A stretch of 64,000 nt of DNA from positions 58,712,197 through 58,776,196 of the forward strand of contig NC_054741.1 in NCBI RefSeq assembly GCF_018143015.1. The letters are read 5' to 3'. Below, piece by piece: positions 1-13,049 of this stretch. Source of the stretch: Lytechinus variegatus (Eukaryota > Echinodermata > Echinoidea > Temnopleuroida > Toxopneustidae). Position 1 is the first letter of the stretch, and each line of letters opens with the position of its first letter. Under the pieces are notes generated by a model, which was not told where the DNA came from, searched no databases, and was given only the letters and a program-made list of their open reading frames with translations. A program made the position numbers and the translations under genes.

Positions 1-449
1 AGTTCTTCTTTTTTTAAATTCAACCCAGCTGTAGATCTATTTGATGTGAACAATGGTACTCCACAACATACTTCCATTTCTGCATCATTTCTTCAACAAT
101 TTCTATTTAATGCATATGTTCCTTTTCATTTCTCATGTCTTTTATTTATTAGAACAAATGAAAATCCACTTAGAGTTGCATAATTTTGACATTATAAAGT
201 TAACATGAATAGTAAAATAAAGGATTCATTATAATGAACATCATATTAAATTATTCAAATGGGTGGTATAAATGTATGCAAAACCCCTCAAATGATGATC
301 TGATTTAATACAAACCCTTAATAAAGGTCAGTAGAAAGTACTCACCCCACAAATCTTCATACTCCCCTTCATTGCTGTTGGCCATCTCTAGGCAAATTAA
401 CATACAAAAAGTTTAATCTATAACAAAACTGTTTGTGACAGACCTGTAC

Positions 450-1339
450 CAGGGGCGACTGAATAGTTTTTTTAGCCTAAACATAGAAAGGATTAAGATT
501 GAAGACCAAATTTGGTCCATACAATCTTTCACATTTCTTAATCCTACCAACCAAATTTCTTGGTCTTGCTATATTGGGTCTGATTTTACAGGTTCCAGTA
601 TCAATGGCCCATAATTTCAAATCGGGTTTAATTCTAAACTCTAATCTAAATTTGTGGTTTTACTAGGGATAGCCAATAGTGGCATCAATCTCGAACAGTA
701 TAATTTCAATGTAACAGCTTATTTTTGTCTTTGAATCATTCTTAACTGTTTTAGGAAGATAAATGAAATAGCTTTCTACACCATTCATGAGTTAGGAAAG
801 AGCACAGTAATCACAAGAAATATACAATGCAAGGAAAATGTTGACATTTATGGCTTTCCATAAGTTTAGCACAAAGTTAGACCATGTTCTAAGTTAAACC
901 TGACTTCAGAATACAGACCATAGTGTCTAATGAAAAATGTACAAACTTGAGTTGGCCTCCTTTTGGGTTAATGACATGGGATGCTTCTATTACTGGTATT
1001 TTTACTTCACCTTGGTCTCAGGGTGATAGTGATGAACCCAAGTCTCATAAATAGACATAACCCATTCCAAGTAATTGGATGGGCTACCATCAAAAGTCTC
1101 ATCTCAAATCATACTTATCAGCTGCAGAAACTTGACGACAGCTTGACACTCGGGTTTGTCCATTTTTTATGAGACACTCGATACCAAACTTTAGGAATCT
1201 GTAAAATAAGACTAGACATTGCTATGACCAAGAAATTTGGTGGGTAGCATTAAGAAACGTGAAAGATTTTATGGCCCAAGCAAGTCTCCGATCTTTGAAT
1301 CTTTTCTATGTTAGGCTCAAAACTTTTCAGAAGCCCCTC
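450..1339. mobile_element. Foldback DNA element with long terminal inverted repeats
   Basis: The stretch 450-600 is repeated in inverted orientation at about 1190-1339. Both arms share the outer CAGGGGC-type end, a block containing AGCCTAAACATAGAAA and a block containing ACCAAATTTCTTGGTC. Arms of about 150 bp around 0.6 kb of non-coding DNA indicate a non-autonomous terminal-inverted-repeat element. No transposase frame is visible. Flanking target duplications are not clear, so the outer limits are good to a few bases only. Confidence 0.6.
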
Positions 1340-1652
1340 GTATATCATTGTTTTCATAAAGGGTCCTAACAGTCGAAACTCAAAAGTAAAGAAAACTACT
1401 TCCTTTCTGACATTTTGAATTTAAACTGTCAAATGTTTATAATCTCACAAAACTTCTGTATTCAATGGTCTCACCTCATTCTTCGAATATTTTACTACCA
1501 GATTTTCAAAAAATTCTGGGTAATTTCAAATTTCCATAGATACAAATAGTTAAACTGAAAACATTAATTTCAAAATTAGATATTTCTGTTCATCGAAACC
1601 CTCCTAGGACGGTTTGAGAAAACTGATATTGCAGTAAAATCAGTCATCACCT

Positions 1653-3836
1653 TCACTGTACGACTGTTCCGTCATATGTCAACGCAATGTTCAAGAGTTC
1701 TTGACCAAGTGCTTCATTTCTCCCACCAGGCAAGAAATCTGTAGCAAGCTCACGTAGGGTAACAGCGATACGTCGAGCTAGAATGGCTTCTCGTGGTATT
1801 GCATGTTTCCATTTATATCTAGCATCGTCACTCAGTATTATCAAACTTTTCCTTGGCATTGGTATCAATAGTTCGTGCACTAGCCATTCCTCTTGCTGGC
1901 TTCCAACATTATGGTTGTCTTGCTGATTTGTTCCAGATTCATTGGGTACTCCATGACAAGAAGTATCAGTTTCATATTTCAGTAATAGGGAAGTGTCCGA
2001 GAGAAGATTGATGGTGACGAGTCTGTTCCCCCATAGCCAGAAATCATCAAAGTGAAGATCAATGGCCGACCCTCTATCGGGCGTGTACTCTAGGTGGCAC
2101 TGCTCAACAGGAAGAAAGTCTTCAAGCTCTGGGAGACGGTTCATGCGAGACACCAGTGGTTTGCTGAAAGTTGGTAGACCAGTGAAGCCACCTTGCTTGA
2201 CTTTTCTACGTTTGAAGTTTGGTTTAGGGCCATAGTCCTGTTGATTGTAAACACAAGAAAATACAATAAATAAAGTAGTCATTTAATTTCACAGAAAACG
2301 AAATTACAGTTTCATGCTATGAATATAAGAATGCTAGAAATGATAATTAACTTTGATACCAGTTGCAATTAATTAGATTTATACACCCCTGTGTTTAAGT
2401 ATCAGGCTTAGCCAAAAGAAATGCTAATTAGAAGTGGGGGAAAAATGTTCTACTTTTTGCAATTTCTAAAAAATCAAAAACTTATGTGCACCCAGACTGT
2501 AATGCCTGTTGCAATAGATATCCGTGACATTATTCACAAAATTCATTTTACAGAATAAGCTTGTGAATTACAGGCCTACATGTGACACCTCTAAAGGCTA
2601 CAATGTATACCCTATAACAAAGAATAATTGAACAACACTAAACCTCAACAAAACTTCAATACAAGTTGGCATTTTTTTATAAATGGGAAACGCGTTTTCA
2701 CTGATCATCTGGAAGGACTTACTTGTTTGAATCTTCCTGACTGAGACGCCTTCCATGGACTCCTTTCAATCCTGTGCACCATCTCCACTTCCTCTTGGTC
2801 CGTTATAAAGTCAGGTATTACTTGTATCCCAGGCAAGACAAAACCCTGTGTAGCATGGTGATCAGGGCATCCTATATCTGATTGCGTTCTCTTGTCTCTC
2901 ATCCCCTCAGAATGTGGAGGTTGGATTTTTCCACACAAGTAACAGTATCTCCAGAGTTCCTATTATACGATGGACATTAACCAGGAAGGCTAATATTATC
3001 TATAACTATTACATTCCCCGCAAGATTAAGGTCAGACTAATTGATCAATAAATTCATACATCTTTCTTTTTTATCATTCATGAGTAACCAGACTGTAACA
3101 CAAAAAAGTAAATTTTCCTTCAATCCAAACAGTGTCACTTTTCAATGACAAACATGTCAAGTGAAAGTTGATGTACCAGTATGTCAATGGCTAAAATTAA
3201 AGAACAATTTATGTGTAAACATGAAATAATCCATCAAGTCATGCACGAGTTGGTCACCAATTTGACTAGAATATAACTATTTTTTAATGATTGTTCAATA
3301 GACCCAATTTGGAATGGCAGAGCACTGTTCTTATTGCGGACCATAGTAAAGGAAAGTTTCCATTAAAAATTCTTTGTACAAAGCCCATGACAAAACAGTT
3401 ATAGCTCAAAATAAAATCTTTCAGTGGCAGATCCAGAAATTTGAAAGAACATGGGGCAACTTAAAAAAAAAGGGGTACAGATCAGAGTGAGCTACATTAA
3501 TATGTATGTCCCACAGGTGATTAAACTTCTCAAAATGTATATAGGGTGGGGGCATGCATCATGAACCCTTATGCTCCCGCAGGGATTCGCCTCAATTTTG
3601 TTTAATCTCTACTACTAGGTTAAATTAGATATTTAACAATTTTCATAATTTTTTTTTTCTGAGGATTATCATTACTCTGAATGATCTAGCCTAGGGGTCA
3701 GTTTTTACATAATCCCTACCTGCAAATATTCCCTGCCTGTTGGTGCATGCTTCACTTGGATATCTTTGGCCTCACAGACGAGGCAGGAGCGGATTCCTGT
3801 ACATCCACATGGCCTTGGATAATGGAGTCCTTCCAT
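1653..3836 (-). CDS. ALKBH4: ALKBH4, Fe(II)/2-oxoglutarate dioxygenase (alkB homologue 4)
   Basis: Three coding exons on the minus strand, 3836-3720, 2959-2723 and 2237-1653, all with GT-AG borders and phase 0 joins, give 312 aa against about 302 in human. The start ATG at 3836 is preceded directly by an in-frame TGA. Residues 10-21 hold the family's cysteine signature CGCTGIRSCLVC. The join reads SGRFKQ-DYGPK, as in vertebrate ALKBH4. The jelly-roll iron ligands are the HFD motif (His180, Asp182) and His263 in WKHAI, with an arginine pair at 273-274 for 2-oxoglutarate. The C-terminal GGRNEALGQELLNIAL block is also typical. Known family role: a demethylase reported to act on monomethylated actin, with effects on actomyosin and cytokinesis; nucleic-acid substrates have also been proposed. 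All key residues are present, so it is probably active. The 5' UTR and promoter are not resolved. Confidence 0.95.
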
Positions 3837-6800
3837 TCAAGGAAATTGCTGCTGCACTCTGCAAATTTGAATTGAGCTAAAGTGATTTTCGGCTTTCGCA
3901 CGAACCTTGATAAAACAAGAAAGAGACACACAAGAGGGACAGGCAAGTTAGTCAGTGGTGAGTGGCATACAAAAAACATGGGCTAGCATAAAATATACGT
4001 AAGTTACATTCATGTTTTGATCAACTCATGTCATGGATACTGGTTCTCACTTCTGCTTGGCTAATTTCATTAGCACATGTTATAAACTGCAGGATGTAAA
4101 TTACATTATGAATCTAATTCTTTGATTCATTTGAACTGAATTAAAATCAAAACTGATATAAATTTAATAAAAGCAGAAGTCTCAGGTTACAATGGCAGAT
4201 GGATACTTGCAGTCTGCAACTACCCTGTCATTGAGTTTATACAACATACAAACACCAAACATTCAAAAAGTCTCACTTAAATTGTAACATAAACACACTT
4301 AGAACTTTTATTCAACTCATCTATGATCCATTTTTCATTAATATTCTAGATCTACTTCTATCTACTCTCTAACGTTAGCCAAGCAATTTTTTTTATTCAC
4401 CAAAGCACTTTAAAAAAAAGTATTTTAGTGAGGCCTTCTACTGATGAAAAGTATTAACCCACCAAGTTTTGCTTTCAATTCACGTGCGTCGGGTAACGTT
4501 GGTGAAGAACAATAGGAAACAAGATGGTGGCGTAAACATCGGGCAAGTCTCTTCCGTCTTGTCATGATATTTTTCTCATTTTTTTGATGAATTCTTCTTT
4601 AAAAATAAAATCGATGGCACAGAAATGAAGTTGCATCCCATGTACATGATTTAGGGCTAGATCTTTTAAAAGGAAAGTAGACATCTCAGGGGCGAAAGTT
4701 TCAGGTTTTGGCAGCCTACACGCACCTGAATGGATAGGGATACCTGGCTTCGTTGAGAGTAACCTTACGTTAGTAAATGATTTTTACTCTCTAGAAGCCT
4801 CCTGGCTACCCCCCCCCCCCCCCCCGGGGTTTGTGTCATGATTGTGTGACATGACCGTTTGTACAATATTGAAGATTGGATTGTTTCGTACAAGAAGAAT
4901 TCAAATCTTGATCTAGAAAGTACATGTATTCAGTTGCAGAATTTACATTACATATTTATGTGAATATTCTTAAAAATATCATTTTTGCAACTAGCCATAC
5001 TATTGATTAACTTGATTTTTCACACACAAAAAAAGCAAATAATTGTTTTCGTTGTATATCAAATATGGATTCTTGATTTTGGAAATATATAATGAAACAA
5101 ACACGAAACAGTATGTTTGGAAAATAGAATGGAAATGGATTTTGTTCCGACAATTTGAATCTTAAAAAAAAAACAAGGACAAAATGTTCACGAAACAAAA
5201 CTTAGATTGGTTGCAAAGTTGGTAATTTGTTTGTTGATGCATGATCCATTTTCACTTACGGCAGTTTATTTTTTTTTTCCTTTTGGACAAGCATAACTTT
5301 TTAAGGATATTGGTTTTCAATACTTGTGAAAAAAGGAATATAAGAAAAAGTGATATTTTATTTAAATTCACAAATATCGCAAGAAATAAAGTTTGAAAAA
5401 AAAATGTAGAGAACTAAATGTATGTTCGAAAATGCACATGCAACAACAATATGCTGATACATATTATAATAATATACATGTATACCGACTATTTGTGCTT
5501 TTGCAACTAACATTCAGATGGCCATTGGTAATAAGTTAATACTGATTTGAATAATTATTCCTCTTAAAAAAAACATCGAATTCGAAATATACTTTTTTTT
5601 TCATTCTTTGTAATCGTCTGAGTAGGGACGACTGCTATAAAAGAAAGTATAAATTACGTAGAGTGGGTTTGGAAATTTGGTAGTTCTGCTGATTGTTGCA
5701 AGAGTAATGACTTATTGATGTTACTGTGAATAGTTGGAATTTAAGGTTCCTTCATTATTTTTTTATCCTCTTGAATTTTTGGCCTGTTAAAAAAAATCAT
5801 GCCACATGTAGAAAGAAAAAAGTTCAGAAAGAAAACATGAATCGAAACTTAAATACTTGGAGTGTATATTGAAAAATGACGACATTTTTAATGAAGAGGG
5901 AATCTTATGTAAGAGTAAATTTTGCTGGGTTTATTTATTTAATTTGTACTCTTACATTTTACTTGCCATACTTTGTTTACATTCAACTTGTATATTTTCA
6001 TTCCAACTCATCTCATCCTTCTTTCCATCCTCACAATCCACATACATTGTCATAATCTCATCTTTCATTCCATCTCCACAATACATCTCACATAGCAACA
6101 CAGGTTCATTGCATTTCATTCATTCATTCAGTTTCCCCTCAGTCATGCTTCCTGGTTTTCCTTTAGCTTTCCACTCCACATGGTCTTATTGTTTAATTCT
6201 CATTAGGATTCAGTTTAACTCATGATCACCCTTCTCTATTTTCTGATTGGTTCTTATTTGTAAATAGGGTTAGTTCATTTTATAGTTCATACCATTTTCC
6301 TTGTATTTGATTGGTTGATTTCTATGATTATCCAATGTGGGTACATATACATTGGCAGAACTTCCCAAATATTGGATTGGAGAGTACTAAAGTCAGTGCT
6401 GATCTGGCATGTCTGGACTTCATCTTGTTAACTTCTAGTTTATTCTTTGTTCACCGTATCTTCAGTTTAATAATCTTAGTTTAAGGAGAGCTTTCGAGAC
6501 TGAATGTACAGGAGAGCATAGGAGACTGAGTTTATGATTTTGGAAGTGAACAAACTGTCATGTTACAATTGGATCATGTTGACAAGAATGCGCACAAAAC
6601 AATGACACAAATTTCAATAGGTGGGACACGAAGCAATCTATACTTGGCCCATTTACATTTTGAACAAAAATATACAAGGATATCTGTTCTACAGTAATCA
6701 ATTGAATTACCAGTAGGAACTACTATAATCATTTCTATGATTTTACAGTATGAAAGTGTAAAACTTACCAGAAATTGGTTAACAGTGATTCATTGAAGGT

Positions 6801-6881
6801 ACGGCAGGCACTGAAATGTGAACGTAGACGCTAGTATAATTTTCATCTGATACGATGTGTGTGCGTGATCCTGCAGTATCA
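3837..6881. other. Intergenic DNA without a recognised gene
   Basis: AT-rich sequence between ALKBH4 and the next repeats. It includes a C tract at 4809-4825 and several A or T runs. Open frames here, the longest 122 codons at 5857-6225, are hydrophobic or low-complexity, lack splice-consistent neighbours and resemble no family I know. Apart from the possible promoter at 4.5 kb I see nothing functional. Confidence 0.5.
4470..4580. promoter_or_regulatory. Possible promoter region upstream of ALKBH4
   Basis: This locally GC-richer stretch, 0.65 kb upstream of the ALKBH4 start codon, contains AAGATGGTGGC near 4519, a good match to the YY1 motif often found at core promoters. Nothing else marks a start site. 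The assignment rests on position and one motif only. Confidence 0.25.
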
Positions 6882-7032
6882 GGGGCCTGTTGCAGAAAGA
6901 GTTGCGTTTAAACGTACGCAAGTCAAAAAATCAAACGTAACTCTCAAATGCGCGCTGTTGATTGGTTGAAAATCAAGTTACGCATGATTTTTAGAGTTGC
7001 AAACGATTGCAACTCTTTCTGCAACGGGCTCC
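6882..7032. mobile_element. Palindromic MITE, GTTGCAGAAAGAGTTGC family
   Basis: A 151-bp foldback unit. The left end contains GTTGCAGAAAGAGTTGC and the right end its inverse, GCAACTCTTTCTGCAAC, around a short core. There is no coding capacity. The compact inverted-repeat form is that of a miniature DNA transposon. Confidence 0.65.
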
Positions 7033-7423
7033 AGTTCTGGAATGTGGACTTGATTTTCATTTAAATTTAATACTTTGTTTCTTTCATAAGCTCGCAATAA
7101 ACCAACTTTTTATGTTTAAGTCGCAATCTACCAACTTGATTTTCATCATTGTATTCTTTCACTCAATACTTTATTTTCATCCATAAAAAACCTCTTATTT
7201 TGGTGGGCTAGCTTATTACGTCATCATTTTTTTAAAACAAGTTTTTACATCTAGATTATTTTATATTCATATCATATTTTTCATAACTTTATAGACATAA
7301 TGATTTTCCGTTGCTTTCTTCTCCCAAATGCGAATTTATACAGAAGCTCATGGACTTGTACCAATTTTAGAGTTTTTATTACACAATACAGGGTGTAAAA
7401 GGTAAGATTTCGAAGGTCATATA

Positions 7424-8405
7424 CAGTGCGTATCAAAAAAAGTTTACACTTTGAAAAAGCCATATGGGAATTAAAAAATATACAACATGTGGGTAATTTT
7501 TTCACATATAATTATGGGTTTGGGTCTCATCTATCCAAAGGTAAAGGTTTTGACAGAATGTTATATACACTTGAGTGAGCACTGTCCATTTTTGTAAAGC
7601 TCGCAGAAATCTGTTTGCGCAGCCTTGTTTTCACGCTGTGTCAAGGGGAAAGGGCGAAATCAAACTTATCCTGTGATTTCTCATAAATTTCCCGAGCACT
7701 TTTAGCCAATTGAAATAAAACGGATACATTCAAGCATGTTGTAATAATTTTGCCGCCCAAATTTGAAATTTCAACACTTAGTAAGCACAACCTTTACCCT
7801 TTTTTGTGCCAGCTGGATCTGAGGACATAACTGAATCTGAACAAAAGTTTATATCAGACATCTCCAGCATTTTTCACTAAGTTTTTATCATTTAAAGTTG
7901 GTTTGCATTTCATTTTCATTTAATACTTGTTTCTCCACACTTTTCCCAAGCTTGGCAATGATTAACAAAATGAAAATCAAGCCTAAGCCATTTCATGTAA
8001 ATCACAGCTCAGTGTAAAGCAAATATCGTCACGATGGACTCGGTGTGTGGGGAGTGGGATGGGGCGCAATGCACTCTTCGAAGTGTTTTGGGCAAGGAAA
8101 CAAGTTTAAAAAGGTAAAAGATGTCTTCATATCAATTTTACTTGCTAATTCCCACGTGTTCTTCATGATTAAGGTCTACTTTTATTCGCATAACTATTTC
8201 AAAGTTCTGCGCAAATCATTTTTATCACCAACTTTTCAAAACTAAGTGGTGCTCACTCAAGCGGAAATATTTTTCGACAGTTATATCGTCATTTGCTTAA
8301 ATGGATCTGTACCAATGATAAAATGTGGAAAATCGTCAGGATATTACAAATATATGATTTTACAGGATTTTTTTCTAAGTGTAAACTTTTTTTTGATACA
8401 CACTG
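7424..8405. mobile_element. Non-autonomous Tc1/mariner-like element
   Basis: Inverted ends of about 30 bp, left CAGTGCGTATCAAAAAAAG and right its near-perfect inverse ending CACACTG, enclose 982 bp. Each end abuts a TA dinucleotide (7422-7423 and 8406-8407), the target duplication expected for the Tc1/mariner superfamily. The short open frames inside do not resemble a DDE/D transposase, so this is an internally deleted or derived non-autonomous copy. Confidence 0.75.
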
Positions 8406-8554
8406 TATATCAAGAATACTCGGATTTTCTTGTGATTTTATTGAGAATCTCATCAACTTTAATTTGACACCGTGTCATCATAGGTCAGAGTTACGGTCCA
8501 TGATCCATCGAAGGCGAATGGTACAAAACCTACTTTGGTTTTAATACACACACT

Positions 8555-9720
8555 CAGTGGCGTAACTACGGGGGGGGGCACGTGCCCCCCCCCATCGGCT
8601 GACAAAAAAAAATCGGGGAAAGGAGAAAAAGAGGGAGAAAGGAATAGAAACGTAGTGGGAAAGAAGACACTATAATTGTTCATTTTAATGTTATATTATA
8701 TCATAATTATGTAATGTTATATTACAGAAGAAACCCCTTTTTATAACTTTATGAAACACAATTTGCTCAGGGCCTGTCTTCATTGTTCGTTGTGCTCGCA
8801 TTGTCTGTTTACCGAGATATATAACCCTGTTATACTAAAACCTTCTGGTTACAAGTCAATATACACCAAACTGCAAAAATATATTTCCTCGCACTTCGAG
8901 TTATTATTGCTTTATGTACAATAGTATGCTTCTCTTTCATGATTACTTAAAGAGATTGCCCCATTTTGAGGTCTTAATATACAACATTTCCTGTCCGTGC
9001 TTACGTTCGCAGTAGTGGATTGGTGAAATATGTCTGCTCTCCATTAAATTCTAGAAACAGTCCTTAAAATGTCCCTCTGGCTGAATATCAAATTTTTTAG
9101 CTCGCGCTTCGCGCTCGCATCACTTGGTTAGTGAATTACGTATGGTCTTCGTGAATTTCTACAAACAAGCCTTAAAATGCCCCTCTTCAGGTCTGAATTT
9201 CCTAAATTTTCAGCTCGCGATTCGCGCTCGCAAGATTTGATTAGTGAGATGAGTATGTTAATTATGATTACAAGTGCTTTATGTGCATGTTTAGATGTTA
9301 TTCTAACAAAATCAGCAAACGCTTATTGGCACTCGCATTACATAACTATGGTGAGATGTTTATACTCTTAGTGGATTCCTAAAATATAGACCTTAAAATC
9401 TTCCTGTTTGGGGGTCAATATTTACAAAAATTTTAGCTCGCGCTTCGCGCTCGCATTATCTAGCGAGACAGGTACGTATGATGATTAGAAAAGATTGATT
9501 ATGATGTCCCTTTTAGGTCTGAATATCAAAAATTTTAAGCTCGCGCTCTTATTATTTGATCAGTGATAGACATATGCGTTTAATGGCACTGTCCTTAAAA
9601 TGTACGTCTTTATTAGGTCAGTATACCTGGCAACTGGGCGCACTTTGCACGCTCACTTAGTGATTCAAAATTTTTGCTGGTGCCCCCCCCCCCAATGCCG
9701 TGACCCACGGTACGCCACTG
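8555..9720. mobile_element. hAT-like element with about 110-bp internal repeats
   Basis: The ends are CAGTGGCGTAACTACGGGG on the left and an inverted CCCACGGTACGCCACTG on the right, each next to a long G or C tract. CAGTGGCG-type ends are common in hAT-derived non-autonomous elements. Inside, a GC-rich palindromic motif (core GCTCGCGCTTCGCGCTCGC) recurs at about 9099, 9212, 9435 and, shortened, 9538. A degenerate copy near 9312 completes a period of about 110 bp. No clear target duplication was found and no transposase is seen. Confidence 0.65.
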
Positions 9721-9724
9721 CAAA

Positions 9725-10035
9725 AAATCTGGTGTTATGATTTAACGCCAGCCATGAATCTGCATGCACACCAGATAAGTGTTAAACAACACCAGATTCG
9801 CGTTGGTCTAACACCAGATAGGAGTTAATTTATACAACACCAATTAGTATCAAAACAACATCGATTTGATTCCAAACTGGTGTTTCAATACTTCTCTGGT
9901 GTGGACATATATCGTGTCTGGCTAGTGGCCGCGGAACCGGGGGGGGGGGCTTCAGTAAAAATGACCATATATGATTGTGATTTTTAGCATGGTCAGCCCC
10001 CCCCCCCCCCCGACTTTGAAAACCCGCCCCTGTGT
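9725..10035. repeat. ACACCAGAT-type repeat cluster with G/C tracts
   Basis: Between 9730 and 9910 the motif AACACCAGAT or its inverse recurs at least six times at irregular spacing of 20-40 bp. At 9925-10032 a short unit bounded by GGAACCGGGG and an inverted, poly-C-bearing CCCGCCCCTG end looks like a separate small foldback insertion. There is no coding potential. Confidence 0.45.
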
Positions 10036-10388
10036 TAAATCAATAATAAATCAACACTGAGTTTTTGCAGCTAGTGCATGTACTACAGTTTCATCGGAGT
10101 TTTCCCTGCGAATTTTTGTGAAACGAGAGTGGCAACAGTTCTCACAATCCCGCAATGGCCAAGTGCAATGCAAGACAGTGCAGTGTCGACGCGAGCCGGG
10201 GGGGGGGGGTATTTTGAAAACGTTGGAGGTGTGCAAATGACGTGTTTAACAGAGATTAATAGGCAGTTGATGTGTAAATTCCAGTCACTTACACAAAAAG
10301 AATAGCATTCCATGAAATTTGAAGGACAAATTATCTCTGATGATACCAAAACTTTACAACAAAGTTGGTCGTGCATGTACATTACTGG

Positions 10389-10719
10389 AAGGACAAGTCC
10401 ACCCCAACAAAAACTTGATTTGAATAAAAAGAGATAAATTCAACAAGCACAACACTGAAAATTTCATGACAAGAAAAACAAAATATTTCATATTTCAAAC
10501 AATAAAAAACAAAAGAAATAGTGAGTGGGTGACATCATCAACTCTCTCATTTGGATGTAACTGGCTCGTTCATATAACTATTTTGTTAAAAATAAGCGAA
10601 ACTTTGAAAAGTCATAACTTTCTTATTTTACATCCGATTTTGATAAAATTTTCAGCATTGCTCGTCTGATTTTTCTCTATTGATTCAAATCATCATTTTT
10701 CTGAGGTGGACTTGTCCTT
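10389..10719. mobile_element. MITE of the AAGGACAAGTCCACCCC family (intact-looking copy)
   Basis: This 331-bp unit starts AAGGACAAGTCCACCCC and ends with the inverse, GAGGTGGACTTGTCCTTT. The arms are A/T-rich and include an inverted pair around TCATAACTTTCTTATTTTACATCCGATTTTGA-like sequence. Related copies lie at 29288-29838, 41190-41760, 45470-45947 and 58226-60325, making this the commonest repeat family in the window. It is non-autonomous. Confidence 0.7.
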
Positions 10720-10843
10720 TAAAACCCAAAACGTGGAAAGGTAGACTTTAACCCTTCGAAGGACCATAACTCTTTGACTCGTGACAATTGTGACACAAGT
10801 AAAGTGTCAAATGTACTTGATGACTTTCTCATACCCTTTTTAA

Positions 10844-11107
10844 AATTTCCTTAACCCCGTACTATTGGTGGGGCTAAATGGCAATTTAGCCCCACCTATA
10901 GTACGGGGTTAAGCTTAGCCCACTTTCGTTTTACACAGCGTTTTTGCAAAGTGGGCTAACCCCACCTATAGTACGGGATTATTTGGCCCTGTAAAAAAGC
11001 AGGGTTATCCCACCAATTGCGGTGCTAAGAGCAATAGTACGGGGTTAAGATCGCATGTGTAAAACGAAAGTGGGCTAAGCTTAAAATAGTACGGGGTTAA
11101 GGAAATT
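10844..11107. mobile_element. Palindromic MITE, CTTAACCCCGTACTAT family
   Basis: The left end AATTTCCTTAACCCCGTACT and the right end, its inverse, bound a 264-bp unit. Internal inverted copies of TAGTACGGGGTTA and AGCCCACTTTCGTTTTACAC give several nested hairpins. The DNA to 11260 keeps related pieces (TCCGGGGTTAGC, GTGTGTAAAAAG), so a second, more decayed unit may follow. Non-coding. Confidence 0.6.
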
Positions 11108-12221
11108 GTAGCGTGTGTAAAAAGTGTACGAGTGAAGCACTTGTACTACTAATGATCGACAAAAACCAGTCCGGGGTTAGCGAGTTTCGTGTGTAAAAAG
11201 CAAGCATTCCTTATCCGGGGTTAGCAATAACAATTTGGCATGTGTGAAAAGGAAAAAAAAGGGCATCAGTTATGTATAGAATAGAAATCACAAGAATAAA
11301 GTGTGTATTTTTTATAATAGCTGATCGTTTACTTTAATTCTTTTTAGTAACACTTTGTAAAATGAATTTCATGTGGCTTCATGATAAGATATACACTATT
11401 ATCATGCCTTTTTATCCCGCTTTTTACTCAAATACCAAACCTAAATTTCAGCCCCCCTCATCCTGTTTCAGCTGATCAGCGCGTCTCCTTATCCTTTTCA
11501 CCCTTTCTCTCACTCCCTCCCATGCATTGTACAGTATTATGAAGTGAAAACAATTAGAACTAACATAATTAAAATGTTTGTAATGATTAATTCAATTCAA
11601 TTCAAGACTTTAATCCAGACACAGCTTTATATGCAGAGGTCCATATCAACGAATAACATACATGTAATATACATCAAGACAAACAAATGTTTTTATTTTG
11701 AGTCAGATTGGTCTCACTGTTTATGGGTTTTATTTTTAACAATACTGTCCTTTCTCCTCCCCTTCCCCTACCTTAATCACCCTCTCATGCATTAAGGTAA
11801 TTTGATTTTGTAGGAAAAGGGTTGGTACATAAGGTCCATCGAAATTTATCGGTCCATCACTAACGTGCATGATATTGTTGTATTATTTCATAATACAATA
11901 TCCCTCAAGAAGACCAGCCACTTTGGCTGTGAGAGTCTATCAATTCCATACTTGGAGAATGAGTAAAGATATGTTAAATAAAAATAAAGAGAAAAGTTTT
12001 CAAAATTAGAAAAGTATATGATTTGTCGATTCACACAGATTAAGAGGGACTCACAAATTATTACATAAATGCAGCGTTTCATGAAACATCCAACAAAGTC
12101 TGTTTATCCGTCGGTTCAAATAACTGACAAATTGATGAAACGCCCCACAGTAGTTATCATAATCAATTTATCTGAGCGATTATCGGGTAATATTATAATC
12201 AATTATGATCTTTCTATTCAC

Positions 12222-12460
12222 CAGATTTAAAGAGTCAGTAAACGTAAAATGAACGTTATTTTCGATCGAGCGATGATTATGCTCCCTTTACGCCCCCCCC
12301 CCCCCTTGCGACATTTTCTTGGCTTGCTGATGCTGTGTTGTACAAAGTTCAATACGACATCATTCTCACCAGATGAACGTCAGAAAACGTAAAATGTCAA
12401 GCGATATCATGCTCGCTTTACGCCCCCATGAGATATTTATTTGGCCTGCTGCGAATTCCA
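12222..12460. repeat. Diverged tandem duplication, two units
   Basis: Two units share the order CACCAGAT, GTAAACGTAAAATG-like sequence, ATGCTCSCTTTACGCCCCC and TTGGCYTGCTG. Unit 1 is at about 12222-12330 and unit 2 at about 12365-12455. They differ by scattered substitutions and by a poly-C expansion in unit 1. Function unknown. Confidence 0.5.
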
Positions 12461-12648
12461 ATTAAATTAAAAATTCCTTAAACTAATCTTAAATCATGAA
12501 ATCAGTATGTGATTTTGTCTTTGGATTGAATGTTTCAGTTTGAATTTCAGTTCTGTTTTAATTTTTCTCTTTTGAAACAGACGCATATTTTTGTAAATCA
12601 TGCATGGATGAGGATTTTGGAAATTAATATTTAACCCTTTGCGTGCGA

Positions 12649-12666
12649 CGGGCTTCCACAGAAGCC
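12649..12666. other. Short perfect hairpin
   Basis: GGGCTTC-CACA-GAAGCCC forms a 7-bp perfect stem with a 4-nt loop inside otherwise AT-rich DNA, between GCGTGCGAC and CAGCGTGTCG. It could be the relic of a foldback element or a chance structure. Confidence 0.35.
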
Positions 12667-13049
12667 CAGCGTGTCGAATAATGCAATATATTATATAGAA
12701 CATTATTAGAATAATATTTGAAACAATGGATCCATCAATTATATTACAATCGAAAATGAAGGTAAATTATCTTTGCAAAATAGCAGAGGACAGTGGATCA
12801 CAATGGTCATCGTAACTAACAACAGAAAATTATAATCTAAACTTAGAATAAGAGTGAACACAGAGTATTAAAGGGGAAAATGGGAAACATATTGGATATT
12901 GTATAGGACAGAGAAGCGAGAATGAGTATAATATGATTTTTTTTTACCATACATCTCACAAGTTGACTCAAATTAGAAACGATCGGTATTGATATACGAC
13001 ATCTTGTCTCTCAACAGAGTGTACACCGAGTTGAAGAAGATCATGACAG

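Noticed and set aside
3421-3610. hAT element starting CAGTGGCAGATCCAG
   Set aside because: Only one end resembles a hAT terminus and no matching inverted end or duplication was found, so it is at best a fragment.
5857-6225. 122-codon plus-strand frame
   Set aside because: Low-complexity hydrophobic and Ser-rich translation from AT-rich DNA, with no supporting exon structure or homology.
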